A DNA stretch of 64,000 nucleotides from Sinonovacula constricta (Eukaryota; Mollusca; Bivalvia; Cardiida; Solecurtidae): assembly GCA_007844125.1 (NCBI GenBank), contig CM017564.1, forward strand, positions 18,008,594 to 18,072,593, read 5' to 3'. This document shows, piece after piece, positions 1 through 10,320 of this stretch (position 1 is its first letter; every line of letters begins with the position of its first letter). A model generated the notes under the pieces. That model did not search any database. It saw nothing but the letters and a program-made list of their open reading frames with translations, and was not told the DNA's origin. The position numbers and the translations under genes are program-made.

Positions 1-785
1 TACATCGGCTACACCCGACTGGATATACAAGTAATAGAGCACCGAGTGAAAACGAAACTACATGAATTGTTATCGTTCGCCTAAACAAACTACCTCGGTA
101 GAACTATTTGTTTTATTGTGCTGTTTAAACACCTGGTGGATGTACTATTTAGTAAGCGTCGTTGATTGATTATTGAGACTAGAGTAAGTTACGTTAGAAA
201 CAGTGTGTGATATATAAACAAACAACAGCCAGTATTCTGGACAATAGTGTATGTCTGAGAAAGGGCGTAATAGTGGACATAAAGGTAAGCCGGTTATGTC
301 GACCTATTTCATTGTAACAGGCTTAGTCGAAATCTACATCTACCCAACACTATCTTGCCTTTTAGTTTAAAATTAAAGTTTAGGTTTAAATATCCTGTTG
401 TTTCTTTTCTAAATATTACGAAAGTTAAAATCTTCTAAATAAATACATATATGTTAAACTAACTATTCAATGCAAACATGTCTGCATGTTATAGATTGTA
501 TATTTCAGCTGCATGGGCTAGGAAAACAGGTTTTTTCGAAAATGCCAACAAATGTACAAATGTGTATATCAGCAAGAATTTCTAAAAACAATCTTCATAA
601 ATTTATAAACTTGTCTTTTTTCAGAATTTTCCAGGTTTCATGTATATTTTTTTACTGTTACTATTGCTATTTTTCTAATAATCCTTGCATGTTTCTGCTT
701 ACAGGTTTTCTTCTTTTTCTTTGTGATAATAGTCGTAGTGGTCGGTGTTATTGATTTTGTTGTAGAAGTATAAGTAGCAGTAGTG
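1..785 (+). other. 5' flank of the TRIM-like gene, possible non-coding first exon and intron
   Basis: No convincing coding sequence. A strong splice-donor match (AAAG then GTAAGC) has its GT at 285-286, and several pyrimidine-rich acceptors precede the downstream ORF, for example the AG at 703-704 and one near 629. This would fit an upstream exon ending at 284 joined to the coding exon, but which acceptor is used cannot be decided by eye. An ATG at 251 would start a short reading frame running into the donor. Confidence 0.3.
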
Positions 786-801
786 AATAATAATAATAGT
801 A

Positions 802-887
<86 letters not shown>
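786..887 (+). repeat. (AAT)n microsatellite
   Basis: About 34 AAT units, with two AGT variants near the left end. In the frame of the gene that follows they read as poly-asparagine, but the tract lies upstream of the first good ATG and is probably 5' UTR. A length-variable tract here could influence transcript structure or translation start. Confidence 0.95.
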
Positions 888-888
<1 letters not shown>

Positions 889-905
889 TTATTTTTGAAG
901 CCACA

Positions 906-2669
906 ATGGAGGAGGTATCTGGACGGGGGGCCTCGTCGCTTGCTACACAATCTGACAGACTTGACAAAAATAACCAGTGTGCTCAGTGTGCCGAATCAGG
1001 AAAGGAGATCAGGGCTGCGGGGTTTTGCCTAACCTGCAATGATTTTCTGTGTGCAGAATGTATCAACCAACACAAAAATTTGAGGGGACTAAAATCTCAC
1101 GACCTTCTTGAGGTTAATGACGTCCCAGGACAGACAGAGTTTGTTTCTATGGTGGAGCCATGCGCCGTGCACCAAGGCAGACCAATTGAGATGTACTGCC
1201 ACGATGAAGATGTACTTGGATGCTCACTGTGTTTCAATTTTGGGCACAAAACGTGCAAGAACGTTGCGGCAATTTCGGTTCTGTCGCTTGGAGTTGAATC
1301 ATCCAGCGAGTACCTAGACTTTCAGAAGGCAGCAACAAGGTACACGTTGGTAGAGGAACATTACAAAGAGGCAATACAGAAAAGTCGTTCCTTGACCGAG
1401 GAGTGTCACAGTAAAACCTTAGATGATTTTCAGACATTTCGATCAAACATTCTTAGCATGTTAGAAACAATGGGGGGAAAAGTAAAAGAAGAGGCTGAAA
1501 AGTTGAAGAGAGAAAATGAAACAATACTAAAACACTTAGAAGAACATCTCAAATCACATTCAGAAGAGATGAAATCTGTAATGACCAAGATGAACACAAT
1601 ACAAACATTCAAACAAACGGAACTGTTGTTTGTGGCATTGAAAAAACATGGTAGGTTTGTCATTAGGTCTCTTCAGACCTTAGAAAAACTCCATGTGGAT
1701 ATATCAATCAAAGAATTTCAATTTAAATCCAATCAAACAATTCCGGATTCTATGAAAGAATCTAGCATAGTCACTGTTCAGACAACACCATTTCCTATAA
1801 TGGAAATAGAAGAGGATGACACAGCTCAGTCGTCTTTATTGCCAGCAACGCAATGCGCATCATCTTCAATTGTAGACATTAAACAACATAACGACCGAGA
1901 TAAAAGTTGGGCTACTGGCATGCTGGAGCTATCACCGACACAACTTATCCTAGCTGATTGGTATAACAACTGTCTAAAGTTATTTGATCTCACCAGCAAC
2001 ACCACAATCAAGAGGCGGCCCCTCTCATCAACACCCTGGTGTGTAGCCAAACTTCCACAGTGCCGTGTAGCAGTGACGATCCCACAGCTCAAAGAGATCC
2101 AGCTCTTCACAGCCGATCAGAATCTAGATCCCTGTGGCAAGATAGATGTAGAAGGCGAATGTTCCGGACTGCATAGTGCTGGAGAAAGACTTCTTGTATC
2201 AATCTTCAAACCACAACCACAGGTTCAGATTATTGACTTACAAGGCAATGTCCTCCAGAAAGTCCTACCTAATCCATCTGGGAAACCAAAATTTGCGATA
2301 CCCGAATACGTTTTATTTAGTCAGAACAATAAGCTGATATATGTTACTGACTCTTCAAATAACACTCTCACCTGTATGAGGACCTCAGGTGTCGTGCAGT
2401 GGACCTACATTGACGAGCAGCTGAAGCGTCCAAGAGGTATTGCTGCCGGCGACGGTGGTTGTGTCTATATCTGCGGCAGGGGCACAAACACCATTCATGT
2501 GGTGTCTCATGACGGTGTCAAACTAGCCGTGATACCACAGAGCCAGTCTGGACTTAAAGAGCCCCAGGCTGTATGTTACAACCATCAAAAACAGGTGTTG
2601 TATGTATCCAATGACAGTACTGATGCAAAACACAAGCATCATATCACGAAACTCACGTTGACCAAGTAA
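906..2669 (+). CDS. TRIM-like protein: two B-boxes, coiled coil, C-terminal propeller; no RING
   Basis: 587 residues from the ATG at 906, which has a good Kozak context (A at -3, G at +4). The frame is open back to 783, but only through asparagine repeats starting at a GTG, so 906 is the better start. Residues about 22-66 form a B-box1-like zinc finger (C25, C28, C41, C44, C49, C52, H65). Residues 83-118 form a B-box2 (C86, H89, C98, C106, C109, H114). Residues about 140-290 are charged and heptad-rich, as in a coiled coil. Residues about 355-587 have the repeated hydrophobic and glycine strand pattern of an NHL/WD-type beta-propeller. TRIM2/TRIM45/TRIM56-like proteins without a RING are strongly expanded in bivalves; the missing RING argues against an autonomous ubiquitin ligase. 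The role (innate immunity, RNA or ubiquitin adaptor) is inferred from the family. The only gene in the window that looks intact. Confidence 0.9.
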   Translation: MEEVSGRGASSLATQSDRLDKNNQCAQCAESGKEIRAAGFCLTCNDFLCAECINQHKNLRGLKSHDLLEVNDVPGQTEFVSMVEPCAVHQGRPIEMYCHDEDVLGCSLCFNFGHKTCKNVAAISVLSLGVESSSEYLDFQKAATRYTLVEEHYKEAIQKSRSLTEECHSKTLDDFQTFRSNILSMLETMGGKVKEEAEKLKRENETILKHLEEHLKSHSEEMKSVMTKMNTIQTFKQTELLFVALKKHGRFVIRSLQTLEKLHVDISIKEFQFKSNQTIPDSMKESSIVTVQTTPFPIMEIEEDDTAQSSLLPATQCASSSIVDIKQHNDRDKSWATGMLELSPTQLILADWYNNCLKLFDLTSNTTIKRRPLSSTPWCVAKLPQCRVAVTIPQLKEIQLFTADQNLDPCGKIDVEGECSGLHSAGERLLVSIFKPQPQVQIIDLQGNVLQKVLPNPSGKPKFAIPEYVLFSQNNKLIYVTDSSNNTLTCMRTSGVVQWTYIDEQLKRPRGIAAGDGGCVYICGRGTNTIHVVSHDGVKLAVIPQSQSGLKEPQAVCYNHQKQVLYVSNDSTDAKHKHHITKLTLTK

Positions 2670-3330
2670 ACATACCAGCAAAATGTCGTTGTCGGCATTT
2701 AACTTATTAAAATCATATTAATGAAGTCAACTGACAATTATGTTCAAATTATATCTGATATGCAGCCATATGGAAAAAAATCATCTATAGTCCTGCAAGC
2801 TGATCACGTCGTATATATATTTTCGCATTGGACATGTCAGTGAAATTTGACATAAGTTCATAAATATTCCAACTGATGCAATTACTGCAATTTTATTAAT
2901 CTTTTGTATTCATAAAGATAACATGATTTCCAATTCAAATACAATAATGTTACAAACTTCGTACAATCAGTCACAAATGTCAACTTATGAGATGTAAAAC
3001 ACAGTGAAGAAACCTTGCGTTTCATTTTTCTACTAAAAGGTAAAACCGAGGACCAACCCTAAAATTTTTATTCAAATTGTTGACCTTGACAAAGTGATTT
3101 ATTAATACAATTTCGGTTACCGTATAAAGTCTTAAGTAACTTTCGAACAACGTTTTGTGACGTCTAGCATAAAAGGGTAATAAATAGAATAAGACATTTC
3201 GGTAAACAATTATCTACAATCGCATCCCTTTTGCAGCCAAGAGAATCAGTAAAAAAGGTATGATATAGCGTCAACAACGGTCTATTTGTTTGCAAACGCA
3301 CAAAACGTTAATAAATATCCTATTCATCAT
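2670..3330. other. 3' flank, no gene seen
   Basis: AT-rich sequence holding the presumed 3' UTR of the TRIM-like gene. No ORF, tandem repeat or mobile-element motif was recognised. No polyadenylation site could be assigned with confidence. Confidence 0.4.
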
Positions 3331-3340
3331 TATATATATA

Positions 3341-3436
<96 letters not shown>
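3331..3436. repeat. (TA)n microsatellite
   Basis: Roughly 100 bp of almost pure TA dinucleotide with one TTTA interruption near the left end. It creates ORFs of alternating Tyr and Ile in several frames, which are not genes. Confidence 0.97.
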
Positions 3437-3439
<3 letters not shown>

Positions 3440-3442
3440 TTG

Positions 3443-3542
3443 TATATACATACAGTATTGTTTGTATTTATATTGTATAGTTTGGTGCACAATATATACA
3501 TACAGTATTGTTTGTATTTATATTGTATAGTTTGGTGCACAA
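3443..3542. repeat. two-copy 50-bp tandem duplication beside (TA)n
   Basis: The unit beginning TATATACATACAGTATTG and ending TTTGGTGCACAA occurs at 3443-3492 and again at 3493-3542, nearly identical. It adjoins the TA tract, which suggests slippage or unequal exchange. Confidence 0.9.
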
Positions 3543-4009
3543 TGTCTCTGCTATTTTCCTTATTTGTTGATTACTGTTATTATACGGATAAAAAAATAAT
3601 AATCCTTTGTATTCCTTGTTGTGTTTGGGTTACCACCTACTCATAATTTTACAATTAACTATAGTCCCAATACACTTCTGACTCCGCAAACATACCAGTC
3701 ACATTTTGTGATATGAAAACATCACGTTACAATACTCTAAAACTTGATCACCCGATCTGGAACGGAATGGGAATGTAGGATCACGGACTAATAAATCCAT
3801 GTTGATAGTTTAATCGATCTAATAACACCATTTTGGTAACGTATATGACATTAAAAGTGCATGTCATTTACTAATACAGCACAAACTCTTGTAGGTTATT
3901 TATACGTCCTAAAAACCTAAAGTCGGTAAATATGTTGGCCTTACAAGATATGTGTATACTGTATACAAGATAATTATACCTTTTAATTAATTTATAAAAT
4001 ATCGGTAAC
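3543..4009. other. no gene seen
   Basis: AT-rich DNA without a recognisable ORF. Weak matches to the satellite motif that follows begin to appear toward the right edge. Confidence 0.35.
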
Positions 4010-4950
4010 TGACAGGTCTATAATTTACACTGCCTCATTACTCCATGTCAGTAATGTATATGTCCAAATGCCGCCATGTTAGTACTTTCTCCGGCCTTTA
4101 AACCTCCATATCACTAACACATACGTCCTTTTAACACCATGTTGGTTAGTTATATAGCCGAACATCTTCATTTCGCTAACACATACGATCGTATAACACC
4201 ATGTCTGTAAATTATGCATCCTTAAATATACATGTAGCTATTTCACATGATCTTATAAATCCATGTCAGTAACTTGTCCGGCCTAAAATCTCCATAAGGC
4301 TTACACATACTGCCTTAAAACACCATGTCGGAACCTTATACGGCCTAAAATAACCATTTCCCTAACACATACGGACTTATAACACAAAGTCATTAGGTTA
4401 TACGGCCTAAAATATTCATGTCGCTAACACGAACGGCCTTAAAACATCAAATTAAAAATTATACTGCCTAATATCTCCACGTCTATAATAGATATCTCCT
4501 AATAACTCCACGTCTATAACATATACGGCCTCACAACCGTATGTTTATAGCATATACGGCCTAATAACTCCATGTTTATAACATATACGGCCTAATAATT
4601 CCATATCTTTAACATATATACGGCCTAATAACCCCATGTCTATAACAATTACGGTCTATTAATTCTATGTCTATGACATATACGGCCAAATAACTCCAAA
4701 TCTATAACATATACGGCCTAATTTCCCTATGTTTATACCATTTACGGCCTAATAACTCCAAGTGTATAATATATACGGCGTAATAACCCTAAGTTTATAA
4801 CATATATACGGCCTAATAACTCCACGTCTATAACATATAGGACCTAATTACTCCAAGTCTATAACAAATACGGTCTTATTAACCTATGTTTATAAAATAT
4901 ACGGCCTAATAACTCCATATCTATAACAACAACGGCCTAATACCTCCATT
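4010..4950. repeat. diverged satellite block 1, about 31-bp unit
   Basis: Degenerate head-to-tail copies of a unit containing CATACGGCCTAATAACTCCA followed by TGTCTATAA, repeated about every 30-33 bp. CGGCC plus TAACTCCATGT is the most stable part. Copies here are more diverged than in the block at 6366-9026 and lack a clear higher-order period. No coding potential. Confidence 0.88.
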
Positions 4951-6365
4951 TATCCTGCTTTCACGCGTAAATTTGCAGGATAAAGCCTTGCCGGATAAAC
5001 TTAGTGTTATCCGGTCAATCGGTCACGTGACCAAACCACGCGTAGGAATACACTGTTTACATTAGTTATGTTTACACGCTCTTAATCAAACGTGTAAAAC
5101 ATATTTTTGCTGATTTATGTAATCATTCATGGATTTTTTAACATTTATATTTGTTGACATGGAGAATAAAGAATTAAAAAAATGCGCTTTTATTGTTTTG
5201 TATTGAATCCCCTAAGAGAGTCGCTATGGTAATTTTATTCTTCTTCGGCCGAATTGCATTTTGGGAAAACTACAGCGGCTTCGATAGTAAACACGAAATG
5301 TCAGATTTCTTAAGTCCAGCAACCTTTGATGTTAAATGGGAAGGTTTGGTAGGAGAAGATACAAATAATGAATTGTTTAAAATGCCAGAAACATCTCTTC
5401 CTGAAACAAATTATTTGAGATTTCAGGGGATGGGTTTAAGCAACTTTATGGTAAAGATGTTGACCTTCTTCTTAAAAGTGAATCAGATCATGAACTGCAA
5501 GATGAGGAAAATTTACCAAAACAACCAGAGACTGGCAGCAGAGAATTTGTCAGTTTGTCAAATCAGGAAATTGAAGAACTGATAAGAAAACCAATCTGGA
5601 TGTTAATAAATTTTACAGATTTCTTTCAACAAAAATGAAAGACAAATTCACCACATTCCACCTGAAGAACTTGATCCATATTTGGCAAACTTTGTTTTGT
5701 CAATGAGGAAAACAAATTGAGAAGAATATGAGCCATTAACTATTAGAAATATACTATCAAATATAGACAGAAAATTGAAAGAGATGAAATATTCTACAAG
5801 AATTATGCAGAAGCAACTTGACTAGAAATGCATTAAAAGCAAAGCAAAAACGTCTAACAAATGGGAAAGGAAATAAACCCAAGGCCTGTAATCCCATCTG
5901 TGATGGGAACATTAACATTTTAGTTTGCTAAACACAATTTGGTTTAACAATTGTATTCATCTAGGAATCCGAAAAAGCACAGAAATTTGAGGTAAAAAGG
6001 TGTTTTTATTTCTTTTTTCTACTTCAATCAAAAGCTTTAGTTATATAGACAAAAACTTAGACAATTACAATGAAACCTAAAAATTGTAAGCAGGTGTGCA
6101 CAATGACCAGTGTATTGTTCCTGATGATATTTTAACTCAGATTTCTTTCAAAGAAAGCGTTTTAATTAAACTACAAGAACGGGCGGCACTGGACTTATAA
6201 GCACATACATACAAAAAAATCATTTTTGTCTTATTAATATATTTTAAATGAAATAAAAAACATTACCATCGAAATCCAATCTGTTTGTAAGATTAACATG
6301 TTTTAATTTAATAAGAAAACATTCATATTTTTTACTTCACTGCGCACAGAAACACACCGAGAAAA
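4951..6365 (+). mobile_element. insertion splitting the satellite; decayed Crypton/KIAA1958-like sequence
   Basis: Unique sequence interrupts the satellite, which resumes on both sides. Inside is a decayed reading frame resembling the DUF3504/KIAA1958-ZMYM family derived from Crypton tyrosine-recombinase elements (see 5200-5910). Crypton ends lack terminal inverted repeats, and none are seen. The exact borders are judged only from where the satellite stops and restarts. Confidence 0.5.
5200..5910 (+). pseudogene. KIAA1958/ZMYM-like (Crypton-derived) N-terminal domain, broken
   Basis: Reading across frames gives SNQEIEELIRKP near 5555-5595, then HIPPEELDPYLANFVLSM near 5655-5710, then EEYEPLTIRNILS with a Leu/Lys-rich helix near 5718-5790, then LTRNALKAKQKRLTNGKGNK near 5818-5878. 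This order (helical SAM-like domain, P-P-E-E-L-D, E-E-Y-E-P, K-x-R-L-x-x-x-G-K-G-N-K-P) matches the N-terminal half of KIAA1958-like proteins and Crypton recombinases. The frame is broken by a stop where the family has Gly (TGA after RKTN, about 5718) and by at least two frameshifts. The catalytic recombinase core is absent. The longest open segment (5193-5582) ends before the recognisable domain. Confidence 0.6.
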
Positions 6366-9026
6366 TGGATGCATGTCGTTAACACATACGGCCTTATAAT
6401 ACCATGATGATAACTTGTGTACGCCTTAAATATCTATTACCCTAACACATACGACCATTTAAAACCATGTCGGTAACTTATACGGCCTAAAATATCGATG
6501 TCGCTAACACATACGGCCTTATAACGCCGTGTCGGTAATTTATACATTTCGTTAACACATATGGCCGTATAGCACCGTATGGGTAACTCATAAGGCCTAA
6601 AATATCCATGTCGCTAACACATACGGCGTAGGAGCACCAGGTCGGTAACTTATACAACATAACATCTCCATATCGCTAACACATACGGCGTAGGAGCACC
6701 AGGTCGGTAACTTATACAACATAACATCTCCATGTCGCTAACACATACGGCGTAGGAGCACCAGGTCGGTAACTTATACAACATAACATCTCCATGTCGC
6801 TAACACATACGGCGTAGGAGCACCAGGTCGGTAACTTATACAACATAACATCTCCATGTCGCTAACACATACGGCGTAGGAGCACCAGGTCGGTAACTTA
6901 TACAACATAACATCTCCATGTCGCTAACATAAACTTATATGGCCCAAACTATCCATGTCTCACCAGTCACACGGCCTTATAACACCATGTCGGTAACTTA
7001 TACGACCTAACAGATCCATGTCGCTAACATAAACTTATATGGCCTAAAATATCCATGTCTCACCACTCACACGGCCTTATAACACCATGTCACCATGTAA
7101 CTTATATGGCCTAAAATATCCATGTCTCACCACTCACACGGCCTTATAACACCATGTCGGTAACTTATACAACATAGCATCTCCATGTCGCTAACATAAA
7201 CTTATATGGCCTAAAATATCCATTTCTCACCACTCACACGGCCTTATAACACCATGTCGGTAACTTATACGACCTAACAGATCCATGTCGCTAGCAAATA
7301 CGATCGTAAAACACCATGTCAGTAAGTTATACATCCTTAGATCTACATGTATCTATTAAATACGATCTTAAACCTCCAGGTCAGTATCTTGTCCGACTTA
7401 AAATCTCCATAACGCTAACATATACGGACTTATAACACCATGTCGTTAGGTTATACGGCCTAAAATATCCATGTCGTTAACACTTACGACCTTTTAACAT
7501 CATTTCCGTAACTTATACGGCATAAAATCTGTATTCCGCTAACACACACTGACTTAAAACACCATGTCGGTAACTTATACAGCCTAATTACTCCATTTCG
7601 TTAACTTATACGGACCAATAACTTCCTGTCTGTGACTTATACAGTCGTATGTTTCCAACACGATAAGTCACATGGTCTTATAACTCAATGTCGCTAATTT
7701 ATACGGCCGATTTACATGTTGTAGGGTACTTATACGGCCTAAAACCTCCATGTCTAAAACGTATACGGTCTTAAGTATTCATGTCTGTAACTTTTACGGC
7801 CTAATAACTCCACGTTTTCAAGTTATACTGCCTAATAACTCCACGTCTATAATATATACCGCATAATAACTCCACGTCTATAACATATACGGCATAATAA
7901 CTCCATGTCTATACCACATACGGCGTAATTTCCCTATGTTTATAACATAAACGGCATAATGACTAAATGTCTATAACATATACGGCCTAATAAGTCCATA
8001 TCGATAACAAATATACGGCCTAATAACTCCATGTCACTTACACATACGTCCTTATAACACCATGTCGGTTAGTTATACGGCCTTATAACTCCATGTCGAT
8101 AACACATACGGCCTTATAACACCATATCAGTTAGTTATACGGCCTAATAACTCCATGTCACTTACACATACGTCCTTATAACACCATATCAGTTAGTTAT
8201 ACGGCCTTATAACTCCATGTCGATAACACATACGTCCTTATAACACCATGTCGGTTAGTTATACGGCCTATGATCTCCGTGTCACTACCACATACGGCCT
8301 TATAACACCATGTCGGTTAGTTATACGGCCTATGATCTCCATGTCACTTACACATACGTCCTTATAACACCGTATCAGTTAGTTATACGGCCTTATAACT
8401 CCATGTCGATAACACATACGTCCTTATAACACCATGTCGGTTAGTTATACGGCCTATGATCTCCATGTCACTTACACATACGTCCTTATAACACCATATC
8501 AGTTAGTTATACGGCCTTATAACTCCATGTCGATAACACATACGGCCTTATAACACCATATCAGTTAGTTATACGGCCTTATAACTCCATGTCGATAACA
8601 CATACGTCCTTATAACACCATATCAGTTAGTTATACGGCCTTATAACTCCATGTCACTTACACATACGTCCTTATAACACCATATCAGTTAGTTATACGG
8701 CCTTATAACTCCATGTCGATAACACATACGGCCTTATAACACCATATCAGTTAGTTATACGGCCTTATAACTCCATGTCACTTACACATACGTCCTTATA
8801 ACACCATATCAGTTAGTTATACGGCCTTATAACTCCATGTCGATAACACATACGGCCTTATAACACCATGTCGGTTAGTTATACGGCCTAAGATCTCCAG
8901 GTCACTACCACATACGGCCTTATAACACCATGACGGAGGCTTGTGTGAGCCTTTAAGGTCCATGTCGCTAACACATACAACCTTTTAACATCATGTCGGT
9001 AACTTATACGGCCTAAAATGTCCATG
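6366..9026. repeat. satellite block 2: 31-bp monomer, 62-bp dimer, 124-bp higher-order unit
   Basis: Two alternating 31-bp monomers are visible. Type A begins CATGTCGCTAACACATACGG and type B begins CATGTCGGTAACTTATACGG; together they make a 62-bp dimer. Five nearly identical 62-bp units carrying a private CGTAGGAGCACCAGG variant start at 6612, 6674, 6736, 6798 and 6860. From about 8031 to 8930 a TGTCACTTACAC or TGTCACTACCAC variant recurs at 8031, 8155, 8279, 8341, 8465, 8651, 8775 and 8899, spaced by 62 or multiples of 62, mostly 124. No ORF. The array ends at the 3' end of an antisense LINE. Confidence 0.93.
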
Positions 9027-9169
9027 TTTTTTGCGTTTTGGGGGGTTTACAGCACATCGACACTTTATATAGATCGTACGGTGCCGAATTCAGTCAAGTG
9101 TAACGTGAACTGAATATAATAAGGTCAAAATCTAAATATGTACGTAGAAATATAAAAATCTATGAGTTT

Positions 9170-10320
9170 AAAATAACGTGAAATATAATTGTAAACAGGT
9201 TAACATTTTAAACAGTTTACAAATAAAATTTAATACGAATACCAATCTCCTTCAGAAAGCAAACAAGCAATCAGACACTGTTTTAAATAGTTCGTATATG
9301 TTATTGACATTAAAATATTTAGACCGAATATGGCCTGTGTCAATACAATGTAGTAAAATATGACTAACTGTAAGAGGTTTCTGGCAAGGTACACATTCAG
9401 GTTGAACTTCTCTTTTTAAAAGATATTAATGAGTTAATCTAGTATGTCCAATGCGACAGCGGGTCAGAGCTACGTCTTCCCGTCTATTTTCTCTGCAAAT
9501 AGAGATATTGGCGCCGACGTTAGGTTTTATGACGTGTAATTTGTTGTAAATAGTATTGTCCCAACTTGTGTGTCATTTGGTTAAAATATATCGATTTATA
9601 GGTGGTTTAAAATCTGTGTGTGGGATGCAAAGATTTGTTTCAGTAAGAACTGATATTTTGCACTTTTATCGGCATCCTCTTTTCCTCGGATGCCTACATG
9701 ACTATGTAGCCAACAAAAAACAATATGGTTATTAAGAGAAAGTTCATTAAGTTTTTAAAGTAATTCTCTAATGAGGGGGTTGGGAAATTTGAGATTTTTA
9801 ATAGGCTGTAATACCGACAAAGAGTCAGTTAATACTACAAATTTACCGCCAGTTTGATTTGAAATGAAATCAAGAAAACGCTTAACAGACTGAATTTCGG
9901 CTGTAAAGATTGACAAGTCGGGTGGTATTTTTTGTTTAAAACAATGAATTTTACTTACGGAAGTACAGCCGACATATGAATCTGCTTTTGAGCCATCAGT
10001 ATAATTTTCGAGGTAGCTGGAGTATTTCTTGTTGCGCAGTTCGTTACAATTTTAGCGAAGTACGAGAGGGTCTGTTTTTTACTTATTATTTGTACAGACA
10101 ATTAAATCATTAACGGGAGTTTTAATTTGTCATGGTGGAAATTCCAATACATTATTTCTTATTACTTGATTTATATTCAGTTGTGATGAGTGTATGATTT
10201 CTAGCATGCGTAAACCAATGTTTGTTACGCTTGGATTTCGTCGTAGTCTTAGGTATACACGTTTCTGCTATGAGAATAAATGTATTTTATCATCACCATT
10301 CTCAAATGTTGAAATAGTCA
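9170..10320 (-). pseudogene. LINE A RNase H domain and C-terminal tail
   Basis: The antisense reading includes YTDGSK (first catalytic Asp of RNase H, about 9985-10005) and the tail common to all LINE copies here: KWQTSWDNT, a C-x-IGH-x-RLTH motif and a CVPCQ knuckle. It aligns by eye with 47100-48190 in the sense copy. Stops and frameshifts are frequent. The left end joins the LINE 3' UTR; the right end is cut by the target duplication at 10321-10327. Confidence 0.8.

Noticed and set aside
783..905. Extended TRIM start giving an N-terminal poly-Asn stretch
   Set aside because: The extension begins at GTG within the repeat; the ATG at 906 has a strong Kozak context and begins non-repetitive protein.
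638..967. Minus-strand poly-Leu and poly-Ile ORFs over the AAT tract
   Set aside because: Pure microsatellite translations overlapping the TRIM 5' region; no gene features.
6612..6921. CRISPR-like regular spacing
   Set aside because: Units are contiguous 62-bp satellite copies with no unique spacers, in a eukaryotic context. The same applies to the arrays at 52143-52715 and 36866-37160.
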